Shown in pieces: positions 41,583-51,220 of a DNA stretch of 64,000 bases (its first letter is position 1; each line of letters opens with the position of its first letter). The position numbers and the translations under genes are program-made. Below the pieces are notes generated by a model. The model saw only the letters and a program-made list of their open reading frames with translations, was not told the origin of the DNA and did no database searches. The DNA comes from Bin87 sp965207585 (GTDB lineage: Bacteria; Chloroflexota; Dehalococcoidia; Lucifugimonadales; UBA3495): assembly GCA_965207585.1 (NCBI GenBank), contig CBDBMT010000003.1, forward strand, positions 558,001-622,000, read 5' to 3'.

Positions 41583-42263
41583 TTACTCATGCCCGAACAT
41601 AAGTCGCCCCACCTCAAACGTGAAACCAGGCAGAACGTCTTCCCCATACAACACTGCCGGATCCTCCAGTATTTCCGTCTCACGCCCGGGGCGAAAGATA
41701 TAGACGCGACGGTCAATGGCGTCCAGCATCCAGCCCAGGCGGGAGCCTGCTTCCATCCACTCCGCCATTTTCGCCAGGAGGGGCGGCAGCCGGTCGCTGC
41801 GGGAGCGCACTTCCACCACGAAATCGGGCGCGCCGTTGATGGTGCCGTACAGCTCTCGCTCAGTGAGATTGTCGAACCTCTCCTGGGTGATCCATGCGGC
41901 GTCGGGCATCAACTGCGCGCCGCTGGGCAATTGGAACCCGATGGTCTGGGAAAAGCACATTCCGGGATGCTGTCGGTTATACATTTCCAGATCAGCATTG
42001 ATTACGGTCTCGTCACGGTTGCTCAGAGTGCCTGACGGAGCCATTACGATAAGCTCTCCCTGGGCGGAAAATTGAAAGTCATAGGGTTCGTTGTCCCGGG
42101 TGAGTTGGACAAGCCGCTCGCCGAAATCGGGTGCGCTGCCGTCCACGCCCAGGGCCTTCAGGTTCAGGCGCAGTTCGCTGCCGAAAGCCATGGGCATATC
42201 GGGTTCGTAATGGGGGGCGTCGGGAGCCTCGATGGTCGGCTCTTTTGGCGTGGTCGTAACCAT
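41583..42263 (-). CDS. Uma2-family PD-(D/E)xK endonuclease-like protein
   Basis: The 226-residue protein carries the Uma2 core: PDAAWIT (first Asp, about residue 118), PDFVVEVRSRSD (E-x-K-like centre, about 148), and a helix EWMEAGSRLGWMLDAIDRRVYIF. These proteins are common in Cyanobacteria and Chloroflexota, and their target is unknown. The Lys of ExK appears as Arg, as in many members. Confidence 0.88.
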   Translation of the reverse strand: MVTTTPKEPTIEAPDAPHYEPDMPMAFGSELRLNLKALGVDGSAPDFGERLVQLTRDNEPYDFQFSAQGELIVMAPSGTLSNRDETVINADLEMYNRQHPGMCFSQTIGFQLPSGAQLMPDAAWITQERFDNLTERELYGTINGAPDFVVEVRSRSDRLPPLLAKMAEWMEAGSRLGWMLDAIDRRVYIFRPGRETEILEDPAVLYGEDVLPGFTFEVGRLMFGHE

Positions 42264-42287
42264 CTCCAGGACCTCTCCGGCCGGCGG

Positions 42288-43196
42288 TTAGCCGGTAATC
42301 ACTTCCTTGAACTCGCGAATGGCGTTGATGTGGGCAGCAGGGCCGGTCAGGTTGGCCGACATGGTATTCACGGAAAAGTGGGATGCGCCCATGCCGCGCC
42401 ATTCCTCGGCCCGGGCCTGCCAGAACTCGGGATCGCCGTCGGAGTAGTTGACTCGCGGCTCCATGCCGATGGCGTCCGGGTCACGGCCGGCGGCAACCGC
42501 GGCGTCGCGCACCTTGGCGATGGCGGTGGCCGCCTGCGGATCATCGGACTGGAACTGCGGGAACCAGCCGTCGGCGCAGCGCCCAACGCGGCTGAGGACG
42601 CGGTCGGTGGGGATCGGCCCACGGGCGCGGCTGCCAGCACCCATCCACAGGGGGATCGGTCGCTGCACCGGCAGTGGGTTGATGCCGGCGTTGGTGACGT
42701 TGTGGTAACGGCCGTGGAAGTCGACGACCTCTTCCGTCCAGAGACGGCGCAACAGTTCCATCTGCTCTTCGGCGCGGCGGCCGCGGGTGGTGAAGTCCTC
42801 GCCCAGGGCCTCGTACTCCACCGGGTTCCAGCCGATGCCGACACCCAGGCGCAACCTTCCTCCACTGAGCACGTCCACTTCCGCCGCCTGCTTGGCTACC
42901 AGCGCGGTCTGGCGCTGGCCGAGGATGACGATTGCCGAAACCAACTCCACGCTGGAGGTCAGGGCCGCCATATAGCCGAACGCCACGAAGATCTCATGGA
43001 ACATGCTGTCCTTGGTGTAGCTGCCGGTCCAAGGTTGATGGTATGTGGTGTCCGCGCCCAGCACGTGGTCGTAGGCGATGATGTGGGCGTAACCCAATTC
43101 CTCGGCCGCCTGCACGTAATCGCGCACGGCGATGGGGTCGGAGCCAATCTCCGTCTGGGGGAAAACGACCCCTATCTGCATCTGTCGGTCAGGCAT
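42288..43196 (-). CDS. LLM-class F420/flavin-dependent oxidoreductase
   Basis: The 302-residue luciferase-like protein has the TIM-barrel signature DVLSGGRLRLGVGIGWNPVEYEALG near residue 108. Start IGVVFPQTEIG and VSAIVILGQRQTALVAKQAAE support the F420-dependent group. The substrate is unknown. AGGAG lies seven bases upstream of the ATG. Confidence 0.9.
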   Translation of the reverse strand: MPDRQMQIGVVFPQTEIGSDPIAVRDYVQAAEELGYAHIIAYDHVLGADTTYHQPWTGSYTKDSMFHEIFVAFGYMAALTSSVELVSAIVILGQRQTALVAKQAAEVDVLSGGRLRLGVGIGWNPVEYEALGEDFTTRGRRAEEQMELLRRLWTEEVVDFHGRYHNVTNAGINPLPVQRPIPLWMGAGSRARGPIPTDRVLSRVGRCADGWFPQFQSDDPQAATAIAKVRDAAVAAGRDPDAIGMEPRVNYSDGDPEFWQARAEEWRGMGASHFSVNTMSANLTGPAAHINAIREFKEVITG

Positions 43197-43332
43197 AGCT
43201 GCGCTCCTGGTAACGAGGGAACAGGTTGAGACTCCGGCGATTTTATATCGCGCGGCGTCGGCTGGGCAAACGGACGTCGCGTGAGCGTCGGCCTTTGCCG
43301 CTTGTGTACCGGCCGCAGGCAGGCCCGTGGCG

Positions 43333-43527
43333 TCAGGGAGTAGCCCACACCAGGTTCCAGATCAGGAAGAAGGCGATCACGGCCACCCAACCGGTGACGA
43401 AGGCGATCCGGTAAAAGCGCGTGAACCACGGGTGCTCCCAGAAGGGCAGACGCCTTTCCCGAGCCCAATGGGCCTCGTCACTCCCGCCGGCCCAGATCCA
43501 GCGCCCGAATTTCCTCGCCAGTTCCAT
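43333..43527 (-). CDS. Small membrane protein
   Basis: The 64-residue product has an amphipathic N-terminus (ELARKFGRWIWAGGSDEAHW) and one membrane helix near residues 43-62. The upstream in-frame extension runs into an intergenic repeat, so the ATG at 43527 is preferred despite a weak ribosome-binding site. Function is unknown. Confidence 0.5.
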   Translation of the reverse strand: MELARKFGRWIWAGGSDEAHWARERRLPFWEHPWFTRFYRIAFVTGWVAVIAFFLIWNLVWATP

Positions 43528-43576
43528 CTGTTTGCTATCGGTAACGATCCGTTCTAGGTGACTTGGTTGATGATCC

Positions 43577-43638
43577 GTCACTCCGGCGAAAGCCGGAGTC
43601 CACAAACGCCACTGGATTCCGGCTTTCGCCGGAATGAC
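43577..43638. repeat. GGCGAAAGCC intergenic repeat (copy 1)
   Basis: GTCACTCCGGCGAAAGCCGG at the left and CCGGCTTTCGCCGGAATGAC at the right form two nested palindromes around a CACTGGATT core. The same unit occurs at 49645-49707 and in part at 54557-54585. Confidence 0.85.
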
Positions 43639-43673
43639 GAGAAGATGATGTGCCGGAATGACGAGAGGGTGAG

Positions 43674-44432
43674 TTAGAGTATCTGGGACAGGAAGTGCTT
43701 GACGCGCTCGTGACGCGGGTTGTTGAAGAACTCGTCCGGCGGCTGGTCCTCCACAATCTGGCCCTCGTCGAACATAACGATGCGGTCGGCCACTTCGCGG
43801 GCGAAACCGAGCTCATGGGAGACGGCCAGGATAGTCATTTGCGACTCGGCCAGTTCACGCATCACTTCCAGCACTTCCTTGATCATCTCAGGGTCGAGGG
43901 CCGAGGTGGGCTCGTCGAAGAGCATGATGTTGGGCTGCATGGCCAGGGCCCGGGCGATGGCGACGCGCTGCTGCTGGCCTCCCGATAATTGGGCGGGATA
44001 CTTGTCGGCTTGCTCGGGGATGCCGACCCGCTCCAGGAGCTCCATGGCAACGCCCTCCGCCTCGCGGGACGGCATCTTGCGAACCTTGGTGGGCGCGAGA
44101 GTGATGTTCCGCAGTACCGTCAGGTGGGGGAACAGGTTGAAGGACTGAAAGACCATGCCCACGTCGCGGCGAATGGCATCGACGTTGCGGATGTCGTTGG
44201 TCAACTCGATGCCATCAACGATGATATCGCCGCGCTGGTGCTGTTCCAAGCGGTTGATGGTGCGTATGAACGTGGATTTTCCGGAGCCGGAGGGGCCGAT
44301 GATGACCACCACCTCGCCCTTTTGGACGGTGGTCGAGACGCCCCGCAGAGCGTGGAAGTTGCCGTACCACTTGTGCACATCGCGGCAGACGATGATGTCT
44401 TCGTCGGTAACGGTGTGTCCGTTGGTGGTCAT
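43674..44432 (-). CDS. aapP: Polar amino-acid ABC transporter ATPase
   Basis: The 252-residue ATPase drives amino-acid uptake. Walker A is GPSGSGKST (46-54), the signature is LSGGQQQRVAIARAL, Walker B is IMLFDEPTSALDPE, and the switch His is in VSHELGFA. It is close to GlnQ/AapP. It is last in the aapJ-aapQ-aapM-aapP operon. The ATG at MTTNGHT was chosen from the family start; a much longer in-frame extension is only an antisense-like reading of the permease genes. Confidence 0.94.
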   Translation of the reverse strand: MTTNGHTVTDEDIIVCRDVHKWYGNFHALRGVSTTVQKGEVVVIIGPSGSGKSTFIRTINRLEQHQRGDIIVDGIELTNDIRNVDAIRRDVGMVFQSFNLFPHLTVLRNITLAPTKVRKMPSREAEGVAMELLERVGIPEQADKYPAQLSGGQQQRVAIARALAMQPNIMLFDEPTSALDPEMIKEVLEVMRELAESQMTILAVSHELGFAREVADRIVMFDEGQIVEDQPPDEFFNNPRHERVKHFLSQIL

Positions 44433-44521
44433 GACAGGCTCCGTTGCATTGGTGGCATCGGGATTTATTGGTCGTTTTGAGCGTATTCTAGCAGACGGAC
44501 GCCGGCCGGCCGAGAACACGC

Positions 44522-45784
44522 CTACCGCTCTCCCACCCCCAGGTGACGCTCGATGCGGCCGCTGACGTAGGACATCCCAAAGCAGAAAATCCAGAACACC
44601 ACCGCCAGGAAGATGAACACCTCGTGCACGTCGTCCAAGTAAGGCAGCATGCCGTTTTCGACGTAGGTGGTGGCGAACTTGCGGCTGAGTTCCACGATGT
44701 CCAGCATCCCGATGATGTACACGAGGCTGGTGTCCTTGAACAAAGCGATGAACTGGCCCACGATGGCGGGAATCACGTTGCGGATGGCCTGGGGCAGGGA
44801 AATCAGCAGGGTGGTCTGCCAGCCGGGAAGGCCCAGAGCGCGGGCGGCCTCGGCCTGGCCGGGGTGCAGGGCCTGCAATCCGCCGCGGATGTTTTCCGCC
44901 ATGTAGGCTGCGCTGAACAGGGTGATAATGATGGCGGCGCGGAGCAGGGAGTTGAGCGGGAAGTTTTCGGGGAAGGCCAGGGGCACCAGGACCTGCGACA
45001 TGAACAGCAGCGTGATCAGTGGAACGCCGCGAAAGACCTCGATGAACACCACGCACAACAGCTTCACGACTGGCAATTGGCTGCGGCGCCCCAGGGCCAG
45101 CGCGATTCCGATGGGGAAGCTGACGACGATGCCGGCCACCGCCAGCAAGAGGTTCAGCATCAGCCCGCCCCAGTGCAGTACGGAGACCGGTTGCAGACCG
45201 GGAACTCCGGGAAGGCCGCGAAGGAGTACAAGGATCAGCAGAAATGCGGCAACGGCCAGGATGGAAACCCAGCGCCAGGTGCCCAATGCCGTGTAGCGGG
45301 CCAGGGCCCAGCCCAGCAATAGCGCCGGCACGTTGGCCAGCAGCAGCAACCGCACGTCCCACCCCATGCGCTCCAGGCTGTAGGGCAGGAATGCAAACAG
45401 AGCGATCACCACGGCGACGGCGATGGCGATGCGCTTGGTCAGACCGCTGCCGGCGATAGCCCAGGACATTCCCAGCAGAATGGTCACCAGCAGCAGGGCG
45501 GCCTGCGGTCTCCAGAAACAATTCTGCCCAGGGCAGGAAAGGTCGGTGTTGTACTGGCCGATGAGCAGCAGGCCCCCCAGGGTGGACACCACCGTGAAGT
45601 CGGCGTCGACGAGGAGCCACCGCAGGGCGAACCACAGGGCCCAAACGGCTAGCGCCCCGACTGCCACCGTGAGAACGGTGTTGAACCAGGAGCTGAACAG
45701 GTTGGCGCGAAGCCATCCCACCAGGCCGGTCTCGGAACGCGGCGGCGGCACGCGGACGGTTGCGGGTTCGGTAACGGTGACCAC
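44522..45784 (-). CDS. aapM: Amino-acid ABC transporter permease (AapM type)
   Basis: The 420-residue permease has an N-terminal extension with about five helices and a HisM-type core. The coupling EAA loop is EAARALGLPGWQTTLLISLPQAIRNV. The family ending FVFW/EXXGxSYVSGRIERHL is present. Long AapM-type permeases with this extension are typical of general L-amino-acid transporters. The start is GTG at 45784, nine bases after the aapQ stop. Confidence 0.9.
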   Translation of the reverse strand: MVTVTEPATVRVPPPRSETGLVGWLRANLFSSWFNTVLTVAVGALAVWALWFALRWLLVDADFTVVSTLGGLLLIGQYNTDLSCPGQNCFWRPQAALLLVTILLGMSWAIAGSGLTKRIAIAVAVVIALFAFLPYSLERMGWDVRLLLLANVPALLLGWALARYTALGTWRWVSILAVAAFLLILVLLRGLPGVPGLQPVSVLHWGGLMLNLLLAVAGIVVSFPIGIALALGRRSQLPVVKLLCVVFIEVFRGVPLITLLFMSQVLVPLAFPENFPLNSLLRAAIIITLFSAAYMAENIRGGLQALHPGQAEAARALGLPGWQTTLLISLPQAIRNVIPAIVGQFIALFKDTSLVYIIGMLDIVELSRKFATTYVENGMLPYLDDVHEVFIFLAVVFWIFCFGMSYVSGRIERHLGVGER

Positions 45785-45793
45785 CGGTCAAAC

Positions 45794-46990
45794 TCACGCG
45801 ATGCGGATGTGGCGATTGTACAGGTTGCCAATCAGCGAGTAGGTCAGGCTCATGGCGAGATACGCCGCCATGATGAGAATGAAAATGCTGATCGCGGGAG
45901 CGGTCTGCGTCATCGTCTTGGCGACGTTGGTGAGATCGGCGAAACCGATGGCGCCGGCCAGGCTGCTGTTCTTGGTGAGGTTGAGGAACTGGCTGATCAG
46001 AGGGGGAATGATTACTCGCAAGGCCTGGGGGAAAGTGACCTGGCGCAGGGTGCTCATGGGAGAGAGGCCCAGGGCGCGGGCCGCTTCGATCTGTCCCCGG
46101 CCCACGGACTGGATGCCGGCCCGCACGATTTCGGCGATGAACGATGAGGTGTACATCACCAGCCCGATCAGCAGCGCCATAAGGCCGCCCGACACGGTAA
46201 AGCCGCCCGCAATCCGCCCGAAAGTGCCCTGGGGCGCCGGCTGAGACACGACGAGGGGGGCGCCGGCGACAATGCTGATAACCAGCCACGCCACGGCTCC
46301 GACGGCGATGGCGGTGGCAAACCCGCCAATCAGCGGATAGGACGACTGGCCGGTGGCGACCTCGCGTTGGGTCAGACCGCGATGGACGGCGGTCCCGGCG
46401 ATTATGCCGGCCGCCGCGAGGGCAATCCACAACAAGGCCGCAGCGGCTCCATCGGGGAACGGAAAAGGTATCGAAACGCCGGCGTTGTTGATGTACACCG
46501 CGTTGGCGACGACGTAGCCCTCGCGGACCGGAGGCAGCGACAGCACGATGTAGAACCAGAAGTAAAGCTGAATGAGCAGGGGAACGTTGCGGAAGAACTC
46601 GATATAGACCAGGGCCACCTTGGCCACCAGCCAGTTGGTCGACAGCCGGCACACGCCGACGAATATCCCCAGCAGCGTGGCCAGGATGACGCCGACGACG
46701 GACACCACGATGGTATTCACCGCGGCCACGCCAAAGGCGTACAGGAACGTGTCCGACGTCTCGTAGGGGATGAAGTGCTGGCCAATCGGTGTCTGGTAAG
46801 CGCGCTCCAGGAAGCTGAACCCGTAGGGTATTTCGCGCTCGTCGATGGCGTTGGCGATGTTGAAGAAGAACCAGGCGACCAGAAAGACCACCAGGAAGCC
46901 AGACACAACCTGTGCGGTCCACTGGATAATCTGGGCGTGGCGCCAGATCGGGATGCCCTGGTAAGTAAGATTTTGGAGTATCGCAGCCAT
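45794..46990 (-). CDS. aapQ: Amino-acid ABC transporter permease (AapQ type)
   Basis: The 398-residue permease pairs with AapM. The HisM-type core carries VYIEFFRNVPLLIQLYFWF and the EAA loop EAARALGLSPMSTLRQVTFPQALRV, with NLTKNSSLAGAIGF. An insertion of hydrophobic segments (about 185-255) is usual for AapQ. It follows the binding-protein gene after a hairpin. Confidence 0.9.
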   Translation of the reverse strand: MAAILQNLTYQGIPIWRHAQIIQWTAQVVSGFLVVFLVAWFFFNIANAIDEREIPYGFSFLERAYQTPIGQHFIPYETSDTFLYAFGVAAVNTIVVSVVGVILATLLGIFVGVCRLSTNWLVAKVALVYIEFFRNVPLLIQLYFWFYIVLSLPPVREGYVVANAVYINNAGVSIPFPFPDGAAAALLWIALAAAGIIAGTAVHRGLTQREVATGQSSYPLIGGFATAIAVGAVAWLVISIVAGAPLVVSQPAPQGTFGRIAGGFTVSGGLMALLIGLVMYTSSFIAEIVRAGIQSVGRGQIEAARALGLSPMSTLRQVTFPQALRVIIPPLISQFLNLTKNSSLAGAIGFADLTNVAKTMTQTAPAISIFILIMAAYLAMSLTYSLIGNLYNRHIRIA

Positions 46991-47090
46991 TGCGCGGGCT
47001 CTGACGGTGTAACGTATCGGGTTTCCGGGTGGGGCCGATTTTAGCGCAAAACGCGGGGCAACGCCCGGCGCGCTTTACGGACAAAGTAAT

Positions 47091-47120
47091 GGGGGTGACC
47101 GACTGAGGCCGGTCACCCCT
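47091..47120 (-). terminator. Hairpin between aapJ and aapQ
   Basis: A stem GGGGTGACCG / CGGTCACCCC with a short loop lies 30 bases after the aapJ stop. Such hairpins at this place often protect the binding-protein mRNA and reduce read-through, giving more binding protein than permease. No strong T-run follows. Confidence 0.55.
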
Positions 47121-47150
47121 CAACTGCGTCAGGAACGCAGCGGTTCGCCC

Positions 47151-48320
47151 TTAGCGCAAGGGAGCGGCGTAGATCTGGCCGCCCTTGGGGCAGTTGCTGC
47201 AGGCAGCGTCGGCCCACAGGGCGTTGCGCCCGTTTTCACGGGGCAGGTTGATCCCGCTGGGGCCAAGGTTGCGGTCGTAGATTTCGCCGTAGTTCCCGAC
47301 CGCGCTGATCACGTTCTGCGCGGCCATCTGGTCGAGGCCCAGGCTCTCCTGTCCCCAGGAGCCTTCGAAGCCCAGCAGGCGGTCCTTCTTGGTTTCGCCG
47401 GTGGCGGCGGAAGGCATGTTGGACATGCTGATGTCGTAGGCTTCGGCGTAGATCAGGATGGACATGACGGTCTTCACGATATCGAACCACTGGTCGTCGC
47501 CGTGGGGGACCACCGGGCCGAGGGGTTCCTCCGAGATGGTCTCGGGGAGGATGACGTGGGCGTCGCGGTCGGCCAGAGAGGTGCCCAGAGCGGCCAACTG
47601 CGAGCGGTCGTTGGTGAAGGCGTCGCACTGGCCGCTCTCGTAGGCGGCGACCACGGCGGCGGTGTCCTCAAAGGTCAACGCTTCGATGTTGAGGCCGTTC
47701 TGGTTGGAGAAGTCAGCCAGGTTGAGCTCGGTGGTGGTGCCCTGGGTAACGCAGACGGAGGCGCCCTGCAGTTCCAGCGCGCTGTCGATGCCGAGAGACC
47801 GGTTCACCATGAAGCCCTGGCCGTCGTAGAACATGGTCTGGGCGTAGTTGCCCCACTGGGCGTCACGGGAGGTGGTCCAGGTAACGGTGCGGACCAGCAT
47901 GTCGACTTCGCCGGACTGGATGGTGGGCCCGCGCTCGGCGGCGGTGATCAGCCGGATCTCGATGGCATTCGGGTCGTTCAGGACGGCGGCAGCAAGGGCG
48001 CGGCACAGGTCAATGTCGAAGCCGACGTTGTTGCCGGAGGCGTCCAGGAATCCGTAGCCGGGAACGTCGTTGCGGCTGGCGCAGATGACGTGGCCGCGGT
48101 CCATCACGGTCTGGAGACGGTTGCCGGCCTGCACGTCCATGGCTTCGGTCGGCGTGGGAGCAGCATCGGTCGGCGGCTCGGGCATGGCCGTAGCGGCGGC
48201 CGGAGCAGTAGGTTCGACTGCGGGAGCTGGCGCGGTGGGCTCCTCTCCGGTACAGGCCATCATGGCCAAAATGCCGGCCAACACCATCGCGCCGGCGACG
48301 TACTTAAAATATCGCTTCAT
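47151..48320 (-). CDS. aapJ: Amino-acid-binding lipoprotein (AapJ type)
   Basis: The 389-residue protein binds L-amino acids outside the membrane. It is a lipoprotein with Cys23 (AMMACTG), a Pro/Ala-rich linker, and an SBP family 3 domain: VICASRNDVPGYGFLDASGN, GFDIDLCRALAAAVL and VTWTTSRDAQWGNYAQTMFY. The ending NAVG/ISAVGNYGEIYDRNLG resembles AapJ/BztA. A promoter is at 48377-48406. Confidence 0.92.
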   Translation of the reverse strand: MKRYFKYVAGAMVLAGILAMMACTGEEPTAPAPAVEPTAPAAATAMPEPPTDAAPTPTEAMDVQAGNRLQTVMDRGHVICASRNDVPGYGFLDASGNNVGFDIDLCRALAAAVLNDPNAIEIRLITAAERGPTIQSGEVDMLVRTVTWTTSRDAQWGNYAQTMFYDGQGFMVNRSLGIDSALELQGASVCVTQGTTTELNLADFSNQNGLNIEALTFEDTAAVVAAYESGQCDAFTNDRSQLAALGTSLADRDAHVILPETISEEPLGPVVPHGDDQWFDIVKTVMSILIYAEAYDISMSNMPSAATGETKKDRLLGFEGSWGQESLGLDQMAAQNVISAVGNYGEIYDRNLGPSGINLPRENGRNALWADAACSNCPKGGQIYAAPLR

Positions 48321-48376
48321 TACCGTTTTCCTCCTGTGTTTCTATGGCACGCTTCGGTGGCGCAAAATTCGTTCCA

Positions 48377-48406
48377 ATGATAGGACAGCGCACTCCGTTT
48401 TGACAA
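48377..48406 (-). promoter_or_regulatory. aap operon promoter
   Basis: On the minus strand TTGTCA (48401-48406), an 18-base spacer and TATCAT (48377-48382) lie about 57 bases before aapJ. Confidence 0.5.
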
Positions 48407-48444
48407 TCACAATGGCAACCCAAATAAGCGGATATGCGAGTCTG

Positions 48445-49230
48445 TTATGCAAACGACCATAACGATAGGGCGGTGCCGCCAAATATCTTCGCCAGGTCAT
48501 CCTTGGGACACCACTGTTCAATCTGCTCCCAGGTGTAACGCAGCGAGTTGCGGTATCCCTCGCGATTGGTCACCCGCGGCCAGTCCGAACCCCAGATCAT
48601 GCGGTCCGGGCCGAAGGCATCGTAGGCCATGCGCACGTAGGGGGGCGTGTTCCGGTAGGGGAAGGGCGGGTCGCTGATCTCGCCCATGCCGTGGATCTTC
48701 ATGACGGTGTTGGGGAAGCGCGCCAGGGTCAGGGACTGCCGGAACACGTCGTCGGGCGGCATTTCCGGCGCGCCGATGGCGTGGATGCCCATGCCGGCCA
48801 GGTGCTCGATGATTACGGTGAGATCCGGCAACTCCTCCACCAGCCTGGCGAATTCGTCGGACGCGAAGCCCTCGGCAGGACCGCCGACGCTGACGGACAC
48901 CCCCAACCGGGCGGCGGCCCGCCAGATGGCCAGCGGGTCGTTGCCCGGCGAACGGTGGAAATTGCGAATGCGCAAGGTCTCGGCGCCGGCGTCGCGCAGG
49001 CCCTCCAGGGTGTCGGGCGCCGCGGGGTCGTCCACGTCCACGCGGCAGACCACGGCCAGCCGTCCCGGGAAGCGCTGGCGACACTCCAGCACGTAGGAGT
49101 TGTCCAGGGTTGCCGTGGACTGCACCAGCACGGTTTTGGCGACGCCGTTCAGCTCCATCTGGGCCAGCAGCATCTCCACCGGCTCGTAGTGGTCGCGGCC
49201 GATGTGGACGTGGGTGTCGACGATTTGCAT
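48445..49230 (-). CDS. Amidohydrolase (PF04909 family)
   Basis: The 261-residue TIM-barrel hydrolase opens with MQIVDTHVHIGRD (HxH metal site). It has later ligand regions VIIEHLAGMG (His) and IWGSDWPRV (Asp). Such enzymes hydrolyse or decarboxylate cyclic and aromatic compounds. Start at MQIVDTH follows AAAGGA, with spacing of 10. The neighbouring Rieske oxygenase suggests a role in breakdown of ring compounds. Confidence 0.88.
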   Translation of the reverse strand: MQIVDTHVHIGRDHYEPVEMLLAQMELNGVAKTVLVQSTATLDNSYVLECRQRFPGRLAVVCRVDVDDPAAPDTLEGLRDAGAETLRIRNFHRSPGNDPLAIWRAAARLGVSVSVGGPAEGFASDEFARLVEELPDLTVIIEHLAGMGIHAIGAPEMPPDDVFRQSLTLARFPNTVMKIHGMGEISDPPFPYRNTPPYVRMAYDAFGPDRMIWGSDWPRVTNREGYRNSLRYTWEQIEQWCPKDDLAKIFGGTALSLWSFA

Positions 49231-49286
49231 TGGGGACAATCCTTTGTTCTCGGCCACTCACGGCAGCACGGGGCGCCATGCGAAAT

Positions 49287-49562
49287 CTAGGCACCTCGTT
49301 GGACAAGTTTCTGGTTCATCTCAATGCGGAGATCAGTGATTTCCCGGCGCATATCAATGCGCATCTGGGCAAATCTATCGATGACGTCGATTTTAAACCG
49401 TGTCAGCTCGTCTTGCAGCGTTTTGGCGTCATCTTTTGACGTCAGAGAACGCTCCAGCATCATGATGCCGAGCAAGTCCAGCATGGCGTCAACCATCTCG
49501 GCTGAATAACCCTGTTCTATCAAAGCAACGCGGATTTTGCTGAGTTTAGCCACCGTGCTCAT
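49287..49562 (-). CDS. Small coiled-coil protein
   Basis: The 91-residue protein is helical with a C-terminal heptad region (DELTRFKIDVIDRFAQMRID, then MRREITDLRIEMNQKL). It resembles DUF1640-type coiled-coil proteins but without a membrane helix. AAAGGA lies six bases upstream of the ATG. Function is unknown. Confidence 0.6.
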   Translation of the reverse strand: MSTVAKLSKIRVALIEQGYSAEMVDAMLDLLGIMMLERSLTSKDDAKTLQDELTRFKIDVIDRFAQMRIDMRREITDLRIEMNQKLVQRGA

Positions 49563-49644
49563 TTGTATCCTTTCGGTCGTCCCGACCGTCGTTGACCGTG
49601 TTGTTTGCGGTAACGTTCCGTTTAGACTGTTTGATTGATGATCC

Positions 49645-49707
49645 GTCACTCGGGCGAAAGTCGGGATCTGGAAAACGCTACTGGATTCCGGCTTTCGCCG
49701 GAATGAC
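49645..49707. repeat. GGCGAAAGCC intergenic repeat (copy 2)
   Basis: This shares TTGATGATCCGTCACTC with copy 1 directly before the palindrome and ends CCGGCTTTCGCCGGAATGAC. The left arm has two changes relative to copy 1. Confidence 0.85.
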
Positions 49708-49838
49708 GAGAAATTAAACGACGCAAAGGTGACGAAAAATTAGACCACCTAAATTGCAACTCTACCGTTGGCGGCGCCAGCATAGCAAATCGACCCGTTT
49801 GCTGCTACTCTGACAACCATCCAGAGGAGGTATGCCCT

Positions 49839-51143
49839 ATGATTTCGCAAGCAGAAAATGTGACGCTCACGCAAGTCGGTGCCGGCACGCCCATGGGCGA
49901 ACTGATGCGCCGCTACTGGATGCCCGCCCTGCTGTCCTGGGAACTGGCGGAGCCGGACGGGGAGCCGGTTCGGGTCAAGCTGCTGGGCGAGGAACTGGTG
50001 GCTTTCCGGGACACCGACGGGCGCATCGGCCTGCTTGACGAGTTCTGCCCGCACCGCCTGGTGTCGCTGTGGCTGGGGCGCAACGAAGACTGCGGACTGC
50101 GCTGCGTGTACCACGGCTGGAAGTTCGACGTGGACGGGCAGTGCGTGGACATGATGAACGAGCCGGAGGACAGCGACTTCCCGTCCAAGATGACGACCAC
50201 CTCATACCCCACCATCGAGTTGGGCGGCGTCATCTGGGCTTACATGGGACCCAAGGAGCACATGCCGCCGCCGCCCCAGTTCGAATGGGCCGCCGTGCCG
50301 GCAACCCACCGCCACGTCACCAAGAACATCCAGGAATGCAACTGGCTCCAGGCCCTGGAGGGCGGGATCGACTCGGCCCACGCCACCATCCTGCACCGCA
50401 CGCTGCGGGTGAACACCACCCACGCCGGCCTGCGGGTCGATTCGCCCCACGTGCGGGGCAAGCCGCCGGAACTGGAGGTGGACATCACCGACTACGGCTA
50501 TCGCTACGTGGGCATCCGATCGCTGGGCGACGAGGGCAACCACGTGCGGGCGTACCACTTCGTGATGCCCTTCCACCAGATCCGCGCCAGCCAGCGCGGC
50601 TATCGCGGCAAGGCCGGGCCGGTTGGCTTCCTGGCGTCCGGTCACATGTGGGTGCCCATGGACGACTACAACGTGATGGTGTGGAACTGGGACTTGTCCT
50701 ACGACGACCCCATCGACGAGGAGGAGCGGGTCGACATGGACCGAGGCTACGGGCGCGGGCCGGAGCACATGCTGAGCGACTTCCGCACCAGGGTCAATCG
50801 GGACAACAACTGGATGATCGACCGCGCGGTGCAGAAGACGGAGACCTTCAGCGGCATCGACGGCGTGAACGCCCAGGACGTCGCCGTGCAGGAGAGCATG
50901 GGCTACGTCGTTGACCGTTCGAAAGAGAACCTCTCGCGCACCGACATGGCCATCATCTACGCCCGCCGGCAGCTGCTGCAGGCGGCGCGAACGGTGGCCG
51001 AGGGCGGCGCTCCCCCTGGCGTCGGCGACAACTACTACATGCTGCGCCCGTCGCAGGCCATCCTGCCGGTAGGCGTGGACTGGCGTGACGCGCTGTGGGA
51101 CGAGCTGTATCCGGACGGGTCGCAGTCGCGGAACGGGAAGTAG
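49839..51143 (+). CDS. Rieske aromatic-ring-hydroxylating oxygenase, alpha subunit
   Basis: The 434-residue oxygenase has the Rieske [2Fe-2S] ligands C70, H72, C89 and H92 (FCPHRL, then CVYHGW). The catalytic domain has a mononuclear-iron motif around DSAHATILH. It resembles phthalate/vanillate-type monooxygenase alpha subunits. AGGAGG lies eight bases before the ATG. No ferredoxin reductase is adjacent; the one at 33.6 kb is a distant candidate. Confidence 0.92.
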   Translation: MISQAENVTLTQVGAGTPMGELMRRYWMPALLSWELAEPDGEPVRVKLLGEELVAFRDTDGRIGLLDEFCPHRLVSLWLGRNEDCGLRCVYHGWKFDVDGQCVDMMNEPEDSDFPSKMTTTSYPTIELGGVIWAYMGPKEHMPPPPQFEWAAVPATHRHVTKNIQECNWLQALEGGIDSAHATILHRTLRVNTTHAGLRVDSPHVRGKPPELEVDITDYGYRYVGIRSLGDEGNHVRAYHFVMPFHQIRASQRGYRGKAGPVGFLASGHMWVPMDDYNVMVWNWDLSYDDPIDEEERVDMDRGYGRGPEHMLSDFRTRVNRDNNWMIDRAVQKTETFSGIDGVNAQDVAVQESMGYVVDRSKENLSRTDMAIIYARRQLLQAARTVAEGGAPPGVGDNYYMLRPSQAILPVGVDWRDALWDELYPDGSQSRNGK

Positions 51144-51169
51144 CGCGTCCCCCACATACGGACAGACCA

Positions 51170-51195
51170 CAGGGGCGGATGGTTATCCGCCCCTG
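51170..51195 (+). terminator. Hairpin after the Rieske gene
   Basis: CAGGGGCGGAT and ATCCGCCCCTG form an 11-base perfect stem with a four-base loop, 27 bases after the stop. No T-run follows. Confidence 0.55.
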
Positions 51196-51220
51196 CGCAG
51201 TTGCGTACACTTGACGGGAA

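Noticed and set aside
44433..47123. Long in-frame extension of the amino-acid ATPase toward 47123
   Set aside because: It reads both permease genes in a different frame and has Arg/His/Pro-rich composition. The ATPase family begins at 44432.
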